Origin: Ancylostoma caninum
Taxonomy: Eukaryota > Nematoda > Chromadorea > Rhabditida > Ancylostomatidae
Reading direction: 5' to 3'
NCBI GenBank assembly: GCA_037903475.1
Contig: JBAJFG010000476.1
Span: forward strand, 930,001-994,000
Length of the DNA stretch: 64,000 bases
Part shown: piece after piece, positions 24,147 through 36,590 of the stretch
How the letters are laid out: each line of letters opens with the position of its first letter
Position numbering within the stretch: the first letter of the stretch is position 1
Notes under the pieces: generated by a model
Told to the model about the DNA's origin: nothing
What the model saw: only the letters and a program-made list of their open reading frames with translations
Databases searched by the model: none
Made by a program: the position numbers and the translations under genes

Positions 24147-26125
24147 TGTAGCTGTTTGACATAAAAATACGAGATTCTCCGTTCTCTCATTTTTTCGCAA
24201 CTCGGTTGATTTCGCTCCTCATAGAAATCGCTGCGTTCCGATTTGTGAGGATTAGAGCTGTACTATGAGGTCAAACGTATCGAAGTGGGAGTGTAATAGG
24301 TCACTCCCATTGTTTATGGCATCGTTCCTATTACATTTAGGGCTCAATAATAAGCAGATATATTCGAATTCGAAAATTCAATTCCCGAGTAAGTTGAAAT
24401 TCCTTGATCACAAAAAAAAACAGAAAGGACTGCAACCCGGTGGATTTATAAGAAGGGATTTAGGGCTTTCTCTTCCTTTTAACATTTGAATAGGTAGGCC
24501 AGCGCTTTCATGCTGATGTTCGAGGCACAATTTATTTAATTCTTTCTTTATTTATAGATTCGTTCATCTGTCAGGTCTCTTCTCCACAAATCGGAAGGCA
24601 TACACTAATCCCACCCGATAAGGAGTGAAGTGAAGTAAACTAAGGTAACTGCTAACGTTAGGGTAACAAAAAAAACTTTGAAGCAAGATTTTTTGCCGAA
24701 CAACTGCCTTGGATGCTACTCATTTTTGTAGTCTAGAAGTGAAAAAAGTTCCTCTATCGAGTAATAATTGTTTTTTTTTGTCACCTTAGGGATGCGCCGC
24801 CTTTTGAAGTTGTATTCTTCGACCAGGCGCGAATGTTCTTAACACACTCTGGAAGGCCGGCTTGAGATTTGTGGGGCAGAGACCAGCAAGCAACAGGCAC
24901 AAAGACTCGAAACATTGTTAAGCTGGGAAAGAATACATTTTACTTAAATTAACTAAAATTTAACCTGTAATTATAAAAAAAATATTACTGAAACTTATAA
25001 TTAAAACAAGATAAAGTATAAATTTTAACAAGCCTAGCCGATTATTCGCGGAGCAAGTATTATACAAATAATTAATTACCCGGGTATATTAACAAGGAAC
25101 AGGCAAATGTGGTTATATACGTAAATTTCAACAAAATATTATGGACCAGGTCAAGGATGAAAGGTTATAACTCACCAGAGAGTGAACCATGTCTTCGGCC
25201 AATCAGCTATCTTAAGTCCCAGCCAGTAAAACAGGTCGTGTGTTTTGCTCTCGACAAAAACACACACTCGCTCCATGGATCGGAGTCTTTTACCCTGAAT
25301 TACTTTGATCGCATGGGACAAAGTTCACGTATTCTTGCGGATCTCGACAGAGATCGCCTTATGTGGTAATCAAGGGAGCCGATTTGATCGGAATTGGAAA
25401 AGTGAAAAGTGAGTCGAATCGAACCGATCTGAACGACGAAGAGGAAACGAAACAGCGACATGAAAAATGGGGCAAAGCGCGCGAAAGAGGCTGCGAAGCG
25501 CACCGGTGAAGAAGTATGTCCATGTGAATGAATTCAGTTTGATTGAGGGGAAGCGGAAATTTGGACCAGAACGCGACAACAACATTTATGTAGCAGACTC
25601 GTAATTGAAAAGACAGCCCAGAGGCTTCGTGATAAGGGCGATCGCGGCAGGAGTACGGCCAGTTCATGCAAATGACCTTAAGCAGTGGCAAGAAAAGAAA
25701 ATAACCATAAAAGTTGTTTCTTATTTTTCTTCCTTCAAAAACAAACGTGCTCTTGCAGGAGTTTCGGTTATGAGGTAGAGCTACTATTCGAGTGAAACCT
25801 CAAGGTGAGATCGCAACTGAAGTTTCGGACATGTTCCTTCAAATATAGAGCTAGGGCAATTTCTAGAATAAGTAGAGCGTTTCTTGCTCTCTATCTTTCT
25901 TGTTGCCCATGCTGGACAAGAACTCCTGTGTCAAGATGCATCGTTTAGGTAACTGAGAAAAAGTGTGAACGCACCCAAATTTACCCTTTACCTAATACCT
26001 ATCAACATGTTTACCTAATGTGCATTCGGGCCCTGTACATGTATCCTGGCCGAGTGGTATGGCAAGGATTCAGTGCATTGATATTCTTCTGTTCCCATTT
26101 GGTACACTGCGTATTCCAAATAATA
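24147..26125. other. Region upstream of the PTR gene, no gene seen
   Basis: This holds the presumed 5' region of the PTR gene. It is AT-rich (long A/T stretch at 24930-25080) with a GC-richer patch at 25180-25640 open in several frames but without recognisable protein features. No promoter element could be defined by eye. Confidence 0.4.
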
Positions 26126-26560
26126 TTAGGTCGTATAAAAAGTCTCCGCAGTTTTTTCCGTCATGTGGTATCCAAACATAGCGCTTTTTTGTAGTCTCCT
26201 CTCTTCAAATGATTGCAAACTGTCAAATGGTTCATTTTCAGTTCATCCGCTATTTCGCGACAGCTTGCATGTCGGTCTTGCTCGAACACTTGCAAAATTT
26301 CATCGACTTGCTTTTCCGGAACGGGATCTAGCAGACCGCTTCTGGGTCCTTCCTTCACTAACAGCATTTTCGCTGTACAATTCACAAATTTTTCGGAATG
26401 TTCTTGCAGCGGTTTTGCTTTTCTGTAAAAAAAACATCCATACCGTATTTCCTCAGATATTTCACTCATTTCCAAGGTAATATAACTTTTTACATGAGCG
26501 ACGGATCATAGAACCATCTTGGCAAAAATGTGAGCTGGAATGTTACATTTTAGGTATATG
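26126..26560 (-). pseudogene. Mariner transposase relic
   Basis: The minus-strand frame 26475-26161 reads like the N-terminal part of a mariner transposase: a start MSEISEEIRYGC, then KEGPRSGLLDPVPEK, and a helix-turn-helix block ASCREIADELKMNHLTVCNHLK, followed by a linker and stop. The middle of the usual N-terminal domain and the whole DDD catalytic domain are missing. TTAGGTCGTATAAAAAGTC at 26126 resembles a mariner terminal repeat; the opposite end was not found. Mariners such as bandit are known in hookworms; this copy is too short to assign. Confidence 0.75.
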
Positions 26561-28900
26561 TTTTTTCGAGACAATCGGTTGAGTGTTGCTCGAGATGAAG
26601 TATCAGAACCGGCTTGTGGCGAAAAACCGTGGAGACTTTTCATACGGCCTAGTATTTCTTATTGGACGTGGTATGAATTTAAAAGTGAGAGAGGTAAGTA
26701 CTACCAGGTCACTATAGATCTTGCTCACCTCCAGCTTGGTAGTGTGTACGATTACATGTTGAGCAAACATAGGTTCAGTGGCTAATCCAATGCGTTTAAA
26801 AAAATGCGTTTCGTTCGTGTGTATTTGATACCGGCCAATACTCATCGCCGTACATCATTGCTGGCCTCAAAATAGTGCGGTAGATCTTCCCTTTCAACAC
26901 CCTCATTGAGATGGACGATCCTGCTACCTACTTCTCACAAAATTTATGGACGGTTGATCAAAACATTGACATTAAAACAATTTCCTTCCTCCTGATTCCT
27001 ATTAAAAAGTGTTATCCCAGTACCCTAGCATTACATTGACGGTCATCGGCTCCCCACTATTAATAATAATAATTTATTACGCCACTCAAGGCAGACGTTA
27101 AAAAAGACAGTTGTACCATCGAGTACAAGTTACATACTATCGTCAAGTACAATATACATATACCTAGTATACGTTACGGTATACCAATATGTACAATATA
27201 CATATGTATACCAATATACCAATATGGATAAGCAATCCACTTATTTCATTAGTAGCTCTCGAGTGGTAGGAGAAAATCTATACATTTAATAATAATATAT
27301 AATCTATACATTGTGTTTTAAAGATAAACAGACAGATCCCGCTCGGCATGTAAAACATACAAGCCTGAGAGTTGTTCTTGAACTTGCATAGAAAATTCCC
27401 TCCAAGGCACCTCTTGTTTTCGACGGTATTATACTATGAAATCAATTTTGATCAATTTTCATCATGCCACATCACATTTCATGATGAGCGCAGACATCCC
27501 TTACCTTCCTACGTGATTCAAGAGTATGAATTTTATAACGCATATTCCTAATCTTAGCAGGTAGTATGCTTGAGTAGTGGAGTCCTTCACACCTTAACAT
27601 CAGCTTATTATTACCTTCCAGTAGTGGAGAAATTGAGAGTTCGTGCAATTGATCTAATTCAGTCATTGTCAAAACGATCAAGGTAATTCTGAAGGGATTC
27701 ATCAGCGAGCCCTAGAGCAAGATCTGACAACCCCGCAGTGTTTCAAAAATAATGAAAAACTAATGAATTACAGAAGAAACAAGGGGGAGGGGAACATCCT
27801 CAAAAACTCGCAATGTATCTTTGCCTAGCATTTCACCAGGGAAGTTGAAGAAACAGCGAAAAATGAACGTAGACGGTGTTAGGAATTCGGAGAGGAACGT
27901 GAGAAACAAAGATCGCCTTCGAAACAGACCATAACGGAATCAACGGATTGTGAGAATACTTGGCACACAACACGAAGATTTGCAGAAAAAAGAAAAGACC
28001 GAAAGAGCATATTCGACCAAAAGCATTGGGACTGCTTTAAAACCTAAATATCAAATGAGTGACTAAAATATGTTGGTACCCAGTCCCTTTCGAAGACTGC
28101 GCCTGCTGCCCTAGTGTGATTGATTCGTGCTGGCTAGGATAGCAGCAGGGCCGGATAAGATTAAATTAATCCGAAAATGTTGCAGATTTTCTTTCTTCTC
28201 ATGGCATTCTCGTCGCACTGACTCATGACACATTTAGATACTTATCACTTTTACCGCCATAGATGGCACCGAAAATCATTTGTATTTGTAGGCTGAGCAA
28301 AACCTTAGCAAAAATCTGATCTGAAAATCTGAAAAAAAAAACACAACATTTTGAGCATTTCAGTATCTTTTCTAGGTTGTCCTATGTTCAAACACTTCTT
28401 AAAATACTTTGCTGGTAAAGAATCCACACATGCACATATAAGAACCAACAGTTTTTAGAAGAAAAGGAAACAGATGCATATGGGAACTAGAGAAAACAAA
28501 ACGGTTGGTATGATCCAAAATAATTCAATAGGTAAATGCCATTTACGGAAAAAAATGGAGCGAGAAAAAGAAAGCATGAGGGGAATATTAGTCGCCAGCA
28601 CAGAGTTGACCGGATATGATGCGATCGGCGCCGAGTGTAGCCTCGTGGACACAGGATTTACAGAAGAAACGAAACAAGCGCAGTTTTCCAGTAGTCAGCG
28701 AATGGGCGCGAGGAGATCGTTCAGATGTAATCTCAATGTTATTCCTTTCAACATGGTCTTCCGGAAGTATTAGTTCTGTCGTTTTTGAGTGTGGAGATGA
28801 TGAAAAGATGAACTCAAACCTAAGCGTGCTACACATTACTAAGTATATAAGAAAAGAGATCCATCCAAATATTAAGTAGTAAGTTCCGGATTTGAAGAAA
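26561..28900 (-). other. Repeat-rich interval with weak retroelement traces
   Basis: A TAA-rich tract at 27061-27080 and TATACCAATATG-type simple sequence at 27180-27230 precede a minus-strand open stretch (27702-27472) containing a run of Arg/Leu-rich sequence reminiscent of the end of non-LTR reverse transcriptases; the match is weak. A plus-strand patch at 28616-28727 is open in two frames. No firm gene. Confidence 0.3.
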
Positions 28901-29069
28901 AACACATATTTGGTGGATTATAGATAAAAGCGGGTGGAGAAACGCTTGTGAACGAGCGAAGGCGGCTGCTGCTGAACCACGTAAGGTCAGAAAAGAAGGA
29001 CCGGTTATAGCGGTAAATCCCGTTCGCCCCTCCAGCGTCCCCCACGCAGCCAGCCGCAAGATGTTCCCG

Positions 29070-29363
29070 TCAATGGGGAAACTCGAAAGAAGCAGAGGGG
29101 CGTGTGGAGTGACCACACAAGAACACCCTGAGGAATTGAGGAACTTATTGTTTGAGGTGGTCCGAAAATAGTCAACACGGATAGCGGAAGTGAAGGAATT
29201 GCCCCGCTGATTCAAGGCGTTGATATCTTCATCACCTTATCACTCCGAAGAGGATGCCGAGCCAGAGATTAGCGTCCCGATCTCGTTCTCGGTAAGCCAG
29301 CGGACTATGGCGGAGCCGGTTTGGTTCCTCTAGGATTTCTTCGAGACTGGTGCCAACGAAAAA
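29070..29363 (-). CDS. Candidate 3' exons of a small membrane protein
   Basis: Two minus-strand exons join in phase: 29363-29236 (AAAAG before, AG|GTGATG after) and 29127-29070 (TTCCTCAG before, TGA stop at 29072-29070). They code for a charged stretch FVGTSLEEILEEPNRLRHS, then YRERDRDAN, then LWLGILFGVIRVFLC, which could span a membrane, and a short tail. Upstream exons were not found, so the protein is not identified. The opposite strand (28921-29167, contains ERAKAAAAEPRKVRKEG) is also open, so the strand is not certain. Confidence 0.35.
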
Positions 29364-30956
29364 CTTTTACGACCCAAATGCGAGGCGCACACTGTCATTA
29401 GCACATAAAAACCACCTCGAATTGTTCACAGATCCTAGAGTGTTCAAAGCATCTTAGATATCCACTAGGTTTCTGCAAAAGTTTCGGAGCAGTTGGTGAT
29501 CTTTCAGTCATTTTATTAATAGCGTCTGCGATATACTGGAATGGATTTCACGTGTGCTGGTAGCTTAGAGCATCTACTAGTCATACTACTTCTGGCTATC
29601 ATCTATGTCACTTTTCTGTAGTGTTATAGGTGAAACATCCATGTGTGATAAGCTACATAATTTGATCCGGAAATCCGGACAAGCAACGAGTTAAGCAACT
29701 CATAGCACCGATATGCAGCATGTACATAATTTCGAACATCTGGCCGATCAAAATTATTTTCTGGAAAACGGTGGATAAATTTTCTTACTTTTTGGGATAT
29801 ACATATACACTGTCTGGTCTGTTGCTTTAATGGACTACACATGACACATTGAAGCCAAGATTTAAGGCAGTTTCTATTACTTCTAAAATAGAGTCCGAGA
29901 GTACAAGATCATGCGCTGAGAAATAGTCTTTTGCGCAACACCTGTACAACATAAATTCAAGTCTTTACGCATATCTGCAAACAAATGAACATTTAAAAAT
30001 GTATATGCTTACCAGTTTTAAGTTTGCATACATTTCGACATAATGAGCGTGATATGAACAGTGGCCTAAACTGCTAGATTTTTGTTGAGGTTCCACAATC
30101 AAGAAAACAGCAATTCTCACCCTTTGCTCATAAGAATGACCTAGCCGATCCTGGAATGTCGATTCACGAAGGAATCCTATAAATTCCACGGAATCCAGAG
30201 GGATTTGTTACGATTGGGCCTGATAAAGGAAGTCACTTGTAGGGGAGGTCAACATAGGAAGTCGCTGAAGACGATAATATTCCATTTTTAGTAAAGATTT
30301 TTCCACCACGTCTTCTACTCCTTTTTAACCTCGAAAGCTACAACTTCAAAAGTAGAGCTTTGCTTTTTCCCGCTTGCTATCATGGTGCACGCTATTAGAG
30401 CTAGTCTAATAAATCTTAGGGGTTGCTCACATGAACCTCGTTACCCTAACAGTCTTGCGCACCATTATTCGCAAGAATATTCTAGAAACAGAAGCGAGCT
30501 CATTTCCTTGCAACATACCTAGAAGACCTGTCCTAGAGAAAGGCGGATTTGCTCTATATAGATGTGTTTTCTAGAAAGATGCGCGGATCGTTACAAAAAT
30601 AACACATGCTCGTATGCAGGAATACCGATGTTAGCCATGACACATATTTTTCTAGCGGATACAAGTAGAACGTTTTCTTTCAAATATTTACTCGAAAATA
30701 CAATTAGCTCATGTGTTTGAACACTTCTTTCTCTGACAAATTTGGATTTCTTCTCTATGCCTGAGAAATGAGATAAATAGGTAATAGATATGAAAGCTTG
30801 TTCCAAGTTCTATTGAAAGAATCCCAAATAAGAAAGTCGGAAATCAGCATAGACGACAGCGACAACGCGAAAAGTACTCATCAGCTTAACCAACGCGATG
30901 TTCGATTGAAGTGGTGTCTTTTCGGTATCTAATCATGCACCACTAGTGATCGGTAC

Positions 30957-31054
30957 CTAAAAAACTTCTTGTATGTGCGCGGATTATCTCGCGGAATGCT
31001 TTGGTGCAGTACTCGCGAATTGCTATGATAGGGCGAAAATCACATTTTAAGCAG
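30957..31054 (-). CDS. Candidate exon with CxxC and YC, possibly NTR-like
   Basis: A 98-nt minus-strand segment, AAATCTAG before and G|GTACC after, codes for CLKCDFRPIIAIREYCTK followed by AFREIIRAHTRSF. The spacing C-x-x-C ... YC-x-x-x-F-x-x-x-x-RA recalls the start of NTR/TIMP modules, but one exon is thin evidence. The frame is open for a further 30 codons upstream. No partner exons were placed. Confidence 0.28.
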
Positions 31055-31734
31055 CTAGATTTGCCAAATTGCACAATGTGCGATGGTGCTTTTGTGGAGG
31101 ATATCGAAATGGCAGGGATCGGTTCCAAAAACGGGTTATAGACCAGAAGAAAACCCCCTTTTCAGATTTTGCAGGGTTTTTGGAATTTTTAAGAACGTAG
31201 AGTTCATAGCCAACGACGAAATAGTGTGCAATACTGTGAAATAAGCGATGAATTCACGGAAGCGTGGTGCTGTTTTCCGTACGTTTTAATGCAAGGACAA
31301 GGAACTGGCTGAATCCCTATTGTAGAAGGCGCTCTGATCGAGCGATGAGTTTTTCGGCTATGTATGGTTTCCTTGAGAATGTTCTTTTTAAGTAGAAAAT
31401 CAGAAGACGAAATGAGATGGGACCAAGGGTACTGGACCGAGCTACGGCAGGGGATTGAGCTACAGAAAGAGTTTGTCAGCTAGAAGGGACTCGTTTTGTC
31501 TTCATTGTCATTCAGGGCGACTTTGAAGCCGCCCTCGTTTTGAATTTTTCAGAGGTGAGTTGAATTCAGAGTTCCCGGGTTTCTTCTTTCATGGACGTCC
31601 GGGAAACTTTTCAAACCGCTCTCCTACTGGCTTCGTAGTGATTGTTCCACATTTCATCAGGAAGAGTAAAACTTTGCATTGTGTGCTCATACCTCGGGAG
31701 GTTGAAAGACAGTCTGCTACCAGAATGAGGTATG

Positions 31735-31936
31735 TACAGGAAGCTCCAAATGTCCGCAGTCAAGAGGGACGTGGCCACGACGCGGCTTTAGACAGAGACA
31801 CAGGCGCTCGGCATGCTGCCACTGGTTGGCTGCAGAGTCAGAGAAGCCAGAGGCAGCATAGAGAACGCCTGTGTCTGATCAAGGAGCCGCGCCGTGGCCA
31901 CGCCCTCTTGACTGCGGACATTTGGAGCTTCCTGTA
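31735..31936. mobile_element. Near-perfect palindromic MITE, 202 bp
   Basis: The left arm TACAGGAAGCTCCAAATGTC continues through GCAGTCAAGAGGG, CGTGGCCACG and ACACAGGCG for about 85 bp and is repeated inverted on the right with few changes; only a short loop around 31830-31850 is unpaired. Such a young-looking foldback is probably recently mobile. Confidence 0.75.
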
Positions 31937-33061
31937 TGTAGCTTTTGAGAATCACTTATTTTTCACTACACCCTCGGCAGGCCATTTTGGATCCGCATAA
32001 ACAAAAGAAAAAACAGACAAATGTGAACTAAGCTGTCACAAGGCTCGCTAGGCTATTTCTCACGCGATGACGTGACCCACGAAAAATGTAAACTTCTGGT
32101 ACTCGAACTGAAGTTAAAGGTCCTGTCCACGACTGCATTCATTAATGAGATTACCCAGGGTAAACGTATCAACACATTTCAAGCTTATCCATGTTATCAC
32201 AGGCTTCAACACGCTTAACCTGGTTAATCTCAACGGTGCACACAGGCCCTGGTGGCTGGTGAGCTGGACCACAGCCTCAAAACAGCCTATGAAACTCATT
32301 GACGGTCGATTCATCCGCTTTTTGATCGCAGCCTTGATGTTTATTTAAGAACTACTACCACTTACCAACCTTGTTTCCTTCTTCTTTGTTTATGTGTATG
32401 TCACTGGTATACAAATCAGAACAATTCTAAGAACGAAAAGCTCCTCTTCCGGTGCATCCTTGGAAGAGCCCCATGTCTGTACTCTTTAGGCTTAGGAGAC
32501 TTGAATAATCATTAACTTGTAGCAAATACTACCTTGTATTTGAAGACTACCGTGACCACGCATATGTTACGTACTGATTGTGAACGAAATTTTAGAGCAG
32601 ATCTCATCATACTACTTTGCTAATAGTAAAGCACTCCCGACTATTTATGGTAAAGTACTGCGTATGTGTAATGTGAGCATGCGAGGTGACAACAGAGCTG
32701 ATTCATTGGAAAGATTAAAATGGGCATTATTAAGACAACCATGATATGCTCTCATTCACTTCAGTGCAACAAAACATGACAATGTTACGCTACTGTTTTA
32801 ACTGAACCACATTGGCAACGAGTTTTCGCTTTCTATATTCAGCTATTTCGACTGTACCCGAGCGAGCACAACTTGGGACGAGATCGGTTCTATTATTATA
32901 AAATAAGTGGCGGAAGCAGATTAAAATGATGCAGGTGTGGATTAACGTCGCCGTCAACCACCACTTCGATCACAACATGAAGTAGTTATCATTTCAGAAA
33001 CGGCGTTGTTTGAGTCGACATGGTGCTGATGTCCCGGATAGCGACGATGAAGGCGCGGACC
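31937..33061. other. Interval without a recognised gene
   Basis: The stretch holds the 3' flank of the peptide gene. A partly self-complementary zone at 32140-32240 (GAGATTACC..AGGGTAA facing AACCTGGTTAATCTC) may be another old foldback. Nothing else could be supported. Confidence 0.3.
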
Positions 33062-35244
33062 TCAGTACCGTCTGTACTTCAGCATGGACTTCAGCAGGTA
33101 TTCGGGCAGCTCGTACGGGACGGCAGCTGCAACTAACAAGGAAAAACCGATTAGTAATATCGTCTCCAATGGTAAAGCGACTCACCATCTCTTCTTTTCA
33201 GAAGGTAAGAAAGACCATCAGGAGTCTCGACGAGGCTCTCACCCAGCACAGCTGAAACGGTCAAGTTAATGATGAAGCAAAAATAAATAAAATGCTTAGA
33301 AAATAGTGGTGAAGTTCTCTTGCAGAGAGCTTCAAGTCTTTGGACAGGAGGAAATTGATTTTTCAAAACATGATGCGCTTAAGAGATATGCATCCATAAC
33401 CCAGCCGTGGCGTTCTTTTTCAAATAATTAGATCACATGTACAGGTTATATTTAGGGAAGCATCTTGCCGTCTTACCTACTCCTTTCATGTATTCGTCAT
33501 CTTTCACTTGCTGTCTCATCTATATCTTGATTGTAACAGTTACTGAGGTCTTTTGAAGCTTCCTTGGGAACTACTGATTAAAGGGTCTTTGACCCGGGGG
33601 CGCATCTATCGTTTTATCTATCTATCTCGTTTTATCTTTTATTTATCTGTAAGCGCACTCCTGGTGCATTAAATAAATGAATAAATAAATAAATGGTTTG
33701 TACTGTAAGGGAATTATATGTATTTGTCCACAGTGAAATTTCAACAATTTGGCTTCTCTGAATATGATCTAAAGCGGGAAATTTTTGATATCTTTATGAA
33801 AATTTACAATGAGAGCAAGGGTCATTCGATTCTTGAGTCAGTAGGCAATAGGTAAGGCACTAGCACGACTACAATATGTCGAATTATCACTTCCGATCAG
33901 TGCTCATCCAACTTTTAAGGCCTCTGCCTAAGGGGTTACTGAGCGTGTTGAAAATTAGATCTCTACCACCACGATCGCTAACACTGACGCGCCAAAGTCA
34001 GCCTTCCAGGAATCCTCGGATGACGCTCACTTGGATGTCGTGTACAGGAGGATCTTGGTATTTTTTCAGGACTGCGCAGACCCTTATAGAGAAATATTCA
34101 AAATCTAGCTTGAATAGTTGTTGATATGAGCACATTTGAAACTCTGTTTCGCTCTCCAATTGGAAATATAGCCTCTTCGCTCATGACGGATTATTCAATT
34201 CGTAGCCATAGTTTTGCCGCACTCTGTACAAAAACGCCTGATTTTGAGCTTGGGTTAACTGCAGTAATTTTATGTTATTTTTCAAAAAAATTTTTCACGA
34301 CCATTTCCCGATGCGGCTGATTATGGGTTGTGAGAAAAAACACACAAAGCTTCATTAGATTCTTGATTACTCAAGCGTCCAAATGGATAATGCTAATTCT
34401 GTGGTCGCAACTGTGATAGACTGTCAAACGGTTAGAAATCAGCACCAATTATGCGTAATTTTTGTAATTTTTGAGGGCATCTTTGTTCTAAATTCAATTT
34501 CACCGTCTACTCAAACACTGGGCCGGAAATTACAGAATATCGGAATTTCCGCAGGTGACCACTCAGTCTTTCTGCTGTTCTGAATTTCCGGTACTCTCCT
34601 GCGGAGATTCCGGTATTCTGCTGCGGAATTTCCGAAAGGCCCCTCTTTTGCTGTAGAATTTCAGTTTGCCTGAGTAACCTGCAGATTCCGGAGAATGTCC
34701 ATTATTCCTCACTTCGGACAAAGCAAAGGCAGGAAGAATGCAATGCTATTATCCATTTGAGACATCTACATACATATATCACAAGGAAGCAGAACGCGAA
34801 AGAACTCGAAATGCCCTTCCAAATTTGGTTATGAAGTGTCCAAACTGTTGTAGGGCACCCAGCGGCAGTGAGTTTTAGCGCTTCTTGTCAAGTAACCAGT
34901 ATCACCACTTCCCAGAGAGCCTCTGGAACCCTTAGAACCCTTCTAAATCATAAGGTAGCTAAGAAACGATAGCTGTCACTGTAACTCCAAGAATGAATGC
35001 GTTTAGACCTCTTGTAGGAAGTACTTCTGAACGTAAACACTGTTTGTGAAAGTGCAGCCACTGTAGTATGACGCTAATCGAGTAAAACTATCAATGAGTT
35101 GGAACTAAGAGACATTTCTGCTAATTGCGGCGACATTTGCGGAGTTGCGAAGGATCAAAGTGACACATGCTCACCTGGTGACGACAGAGCACACGTGAAG
35201 AACAACATAAAAAGAAGCGCAGATGCCACGCGATACAGCGACAT
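33062..35244 (-). CDS. Secreted neuropeptide-like precursor, 66 residues
   Basis: Three minus-strand exons join in phase: 35244-35175 (starts ATG, ends G|GTGAGC), 33251-33186 (CCGTTTCAG before, G|GTGAGT after) and 33126-33062 (AGTTGCAG before, TGA stop). The 201 nt code for 66 residues. Residues 1-21 are a clean signal peptide (MSLYRVASALLFMLFFTCAL). A spacer follows (contains GESLVETPDGLSYLL), then a prohormone convertase-type site KRR at 42-44, then a single 22-residue peptide, residues 45-66, containing PYELPEYLLKSMLKY and ending RRY. There is no C-terminal Gly, so amidation is not expected. L-x-x-Y-L followed by RRY recalls the C-terminus of NPY-type peptides, but the spacing differs by two residues. 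I do not know a named family. The plus-strand frames across the exons are shadows. The first intron is 1.9 kb. Confidence 0.7.
33540..33700. repeat. Possible non-LTR 3' tail with AAAT/TATC microsatellite
   Basis: TCTATCTATC, then a conserved-looking GCGCACTCCTGGTGCATT, then AATAAATGAATAAATAAATA. A similar arrangement (TTACTTACTTAC, TTGGCACTTCAAAGTGCAT, then AAATAAATAAATAA) occurs at 50480-50592. Paired short hairpin plus tetranucleotide tail suggests 3' ends of non-LTR elements. Confidence 0.4.
33959..34108 (+). other. 50-codon open segment after an AG, unassigned
   Basis: After AAAATTAG at 33951-33958 a plus-strand frame reads ISTTTIANTDAPKSAF, then ESSDDAHLDVVYRRIL, and ends at TAG 34106-34108. 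The composition is protein-like, but it lies inside the first intron of the minus-strand peptide gene and has no partner exon. It may be a nested gene's last exon or chance. Confidence 0.25.
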
Positions 35245-35861
35245 TTTACCTGAAGTACTCATAATTCAAAAGTTATAGATGACGAAACCCTGCGCAATGA
35301 ACAGAAACACATAAGGAACTCGACGAGCAGGCGAACAACATGAGACTAGACAAAAGCAAAAACGATCGTCTTGTAGCGATTAATTCTCAAGGGGAGGATG
35401 AACATCGCTGCTTAAATTGGAACGAACCACGAGGTGTGCTATGATGTCAGATATAGTGGCTGTTAGCCTGCTAAGATCACATCATGACAAGTAAACAGCA
35501 CGTTATGAGCAGCTTAGTCCACTTAATCCAAGCTGAATATAGCGCCGAGAAACGTGCAAGTGTCGCAAAAATTTAGTTCCTTGATTTAATCCGGTGCGTA
35601 GGAGGTGGGCTAGCGAGTTCATGACGTTCGAACGTGTCGCAGCTGCCCCCAGTAGTTAGTGCGTGCGAACTGGTGTGGAATTACTCATCGTGACGTCATA
35701 CATAGTTCGTCATTGTGTCAGAGGCCAACGGCAACAAAAACGCTGTCAAGGTCGATGGAAAACAACTTTTTAACGTTATAAATTCGTTTTGTTACTGTTT
35801 TATTATTATTCATAACTTCACAATGGTGTGCCATCATTTGTCATATAAACGTAGACAATGA
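35245..35861. other. Upstream region of the peptide gene
   Basis: This is the presumed promoter side of the secreted peptide gene. I see no TATA or other clear element in a suitable position, and no other gene. Confidence 0.3.
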
Positions 35862-36129
35862 ACAGTGGACGTCAATGGCGGTGGTTCATCCGCGGCCTCA
35901 AGAAGGACGCCGTGCAACCGCTCCGCGCCTGCCATAGATGTCTTCTGCTGATGTTAACCTATTCCTAGCAGCTTTTCTGCCCGTTTTGAGGATTTTCGTC
36001 GGAATGGGGAAGAAAAACGCCTAGGGATAGCATTCCGGGTCAGACGACGCCGAACCCGTTGCGCGCGGCGCGGTCGCGCTGCGTCCTTTTCGAGGCCGCG
36101 GATGGGCCACCGTCATTGAGGTCCACTGT
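35862..36129. mobile_element. Foldback MITE family A (ACAGTGGAC ends)
   Basis: ACAGTGGACGTCAATGGCGG at the left and its inverted form at the right (ending GTCCACTGT at 36129) match over more than 50 bp, including ATCCGCGGCCTC and AGGACGC. The GC-rich arms flank a loop with GATTTTCGTCGGAATGGGGA. One-armed relatives end at 37565 and 40302. Confidence 0.7.
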
Positions 36130-36590
36130 ACAATACTGCTCCAAATTTTTGCAAAAAGGACGCGCGCACCGCGTTAAACCTTCGCAAAGGGTCGCTCTTT
36201 CATAACACCCTTAAAATGAAACCAATTCCAATTTTTCTTGAAAAGCCAAATTGTGCATTTCATGGCGAATCTCATGATATATAAACTTTTCAACATCGTG
36301 CTTCTTACCCTGCAGAAAATACCATTAAAAATGTAGTATTTTGACCACTCTGGATTAAGGCGGTAGTGTACAAGGAAGTCTGCTTAAATTTGTAGTGATG
36401 TTTTTGGCCGGTATAGAAAACAATATTGAAAAATTCATGAATCATTCGATTCGTTGTAATACAGAGAATCCATATATTCAGAAAAAATGGATATTCTTAT
36501 TTCTAGGAAAATTACAAAGAGGAGACGCTTTGTGACGTCTTAGTGCGTAGCGCGCGTCCTTTTCGCAAGGATTAGGAGCAGTATTGTACA
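36128..36590. mobile_element. Foldback MITE family B (TGTACAATACTGCTCC ends)
   Basis: GTACAATACTGCTCC at 36128 is repeated inverted as GGAGCAGTATTGTAC at 36575-36589, and the arms continue with AAAAGGACGCGCGC. It abuts or overlaps element A by two bases, so one may have inserted into the end of the other. Confidence 0.7.

Noticed and set aside
33010..33255. Plus-strand protein containing DVPDSDDEGADLSTV
   Set aside because: It is the antisense shadow of the last two exons of the minus-strand peptide gene.
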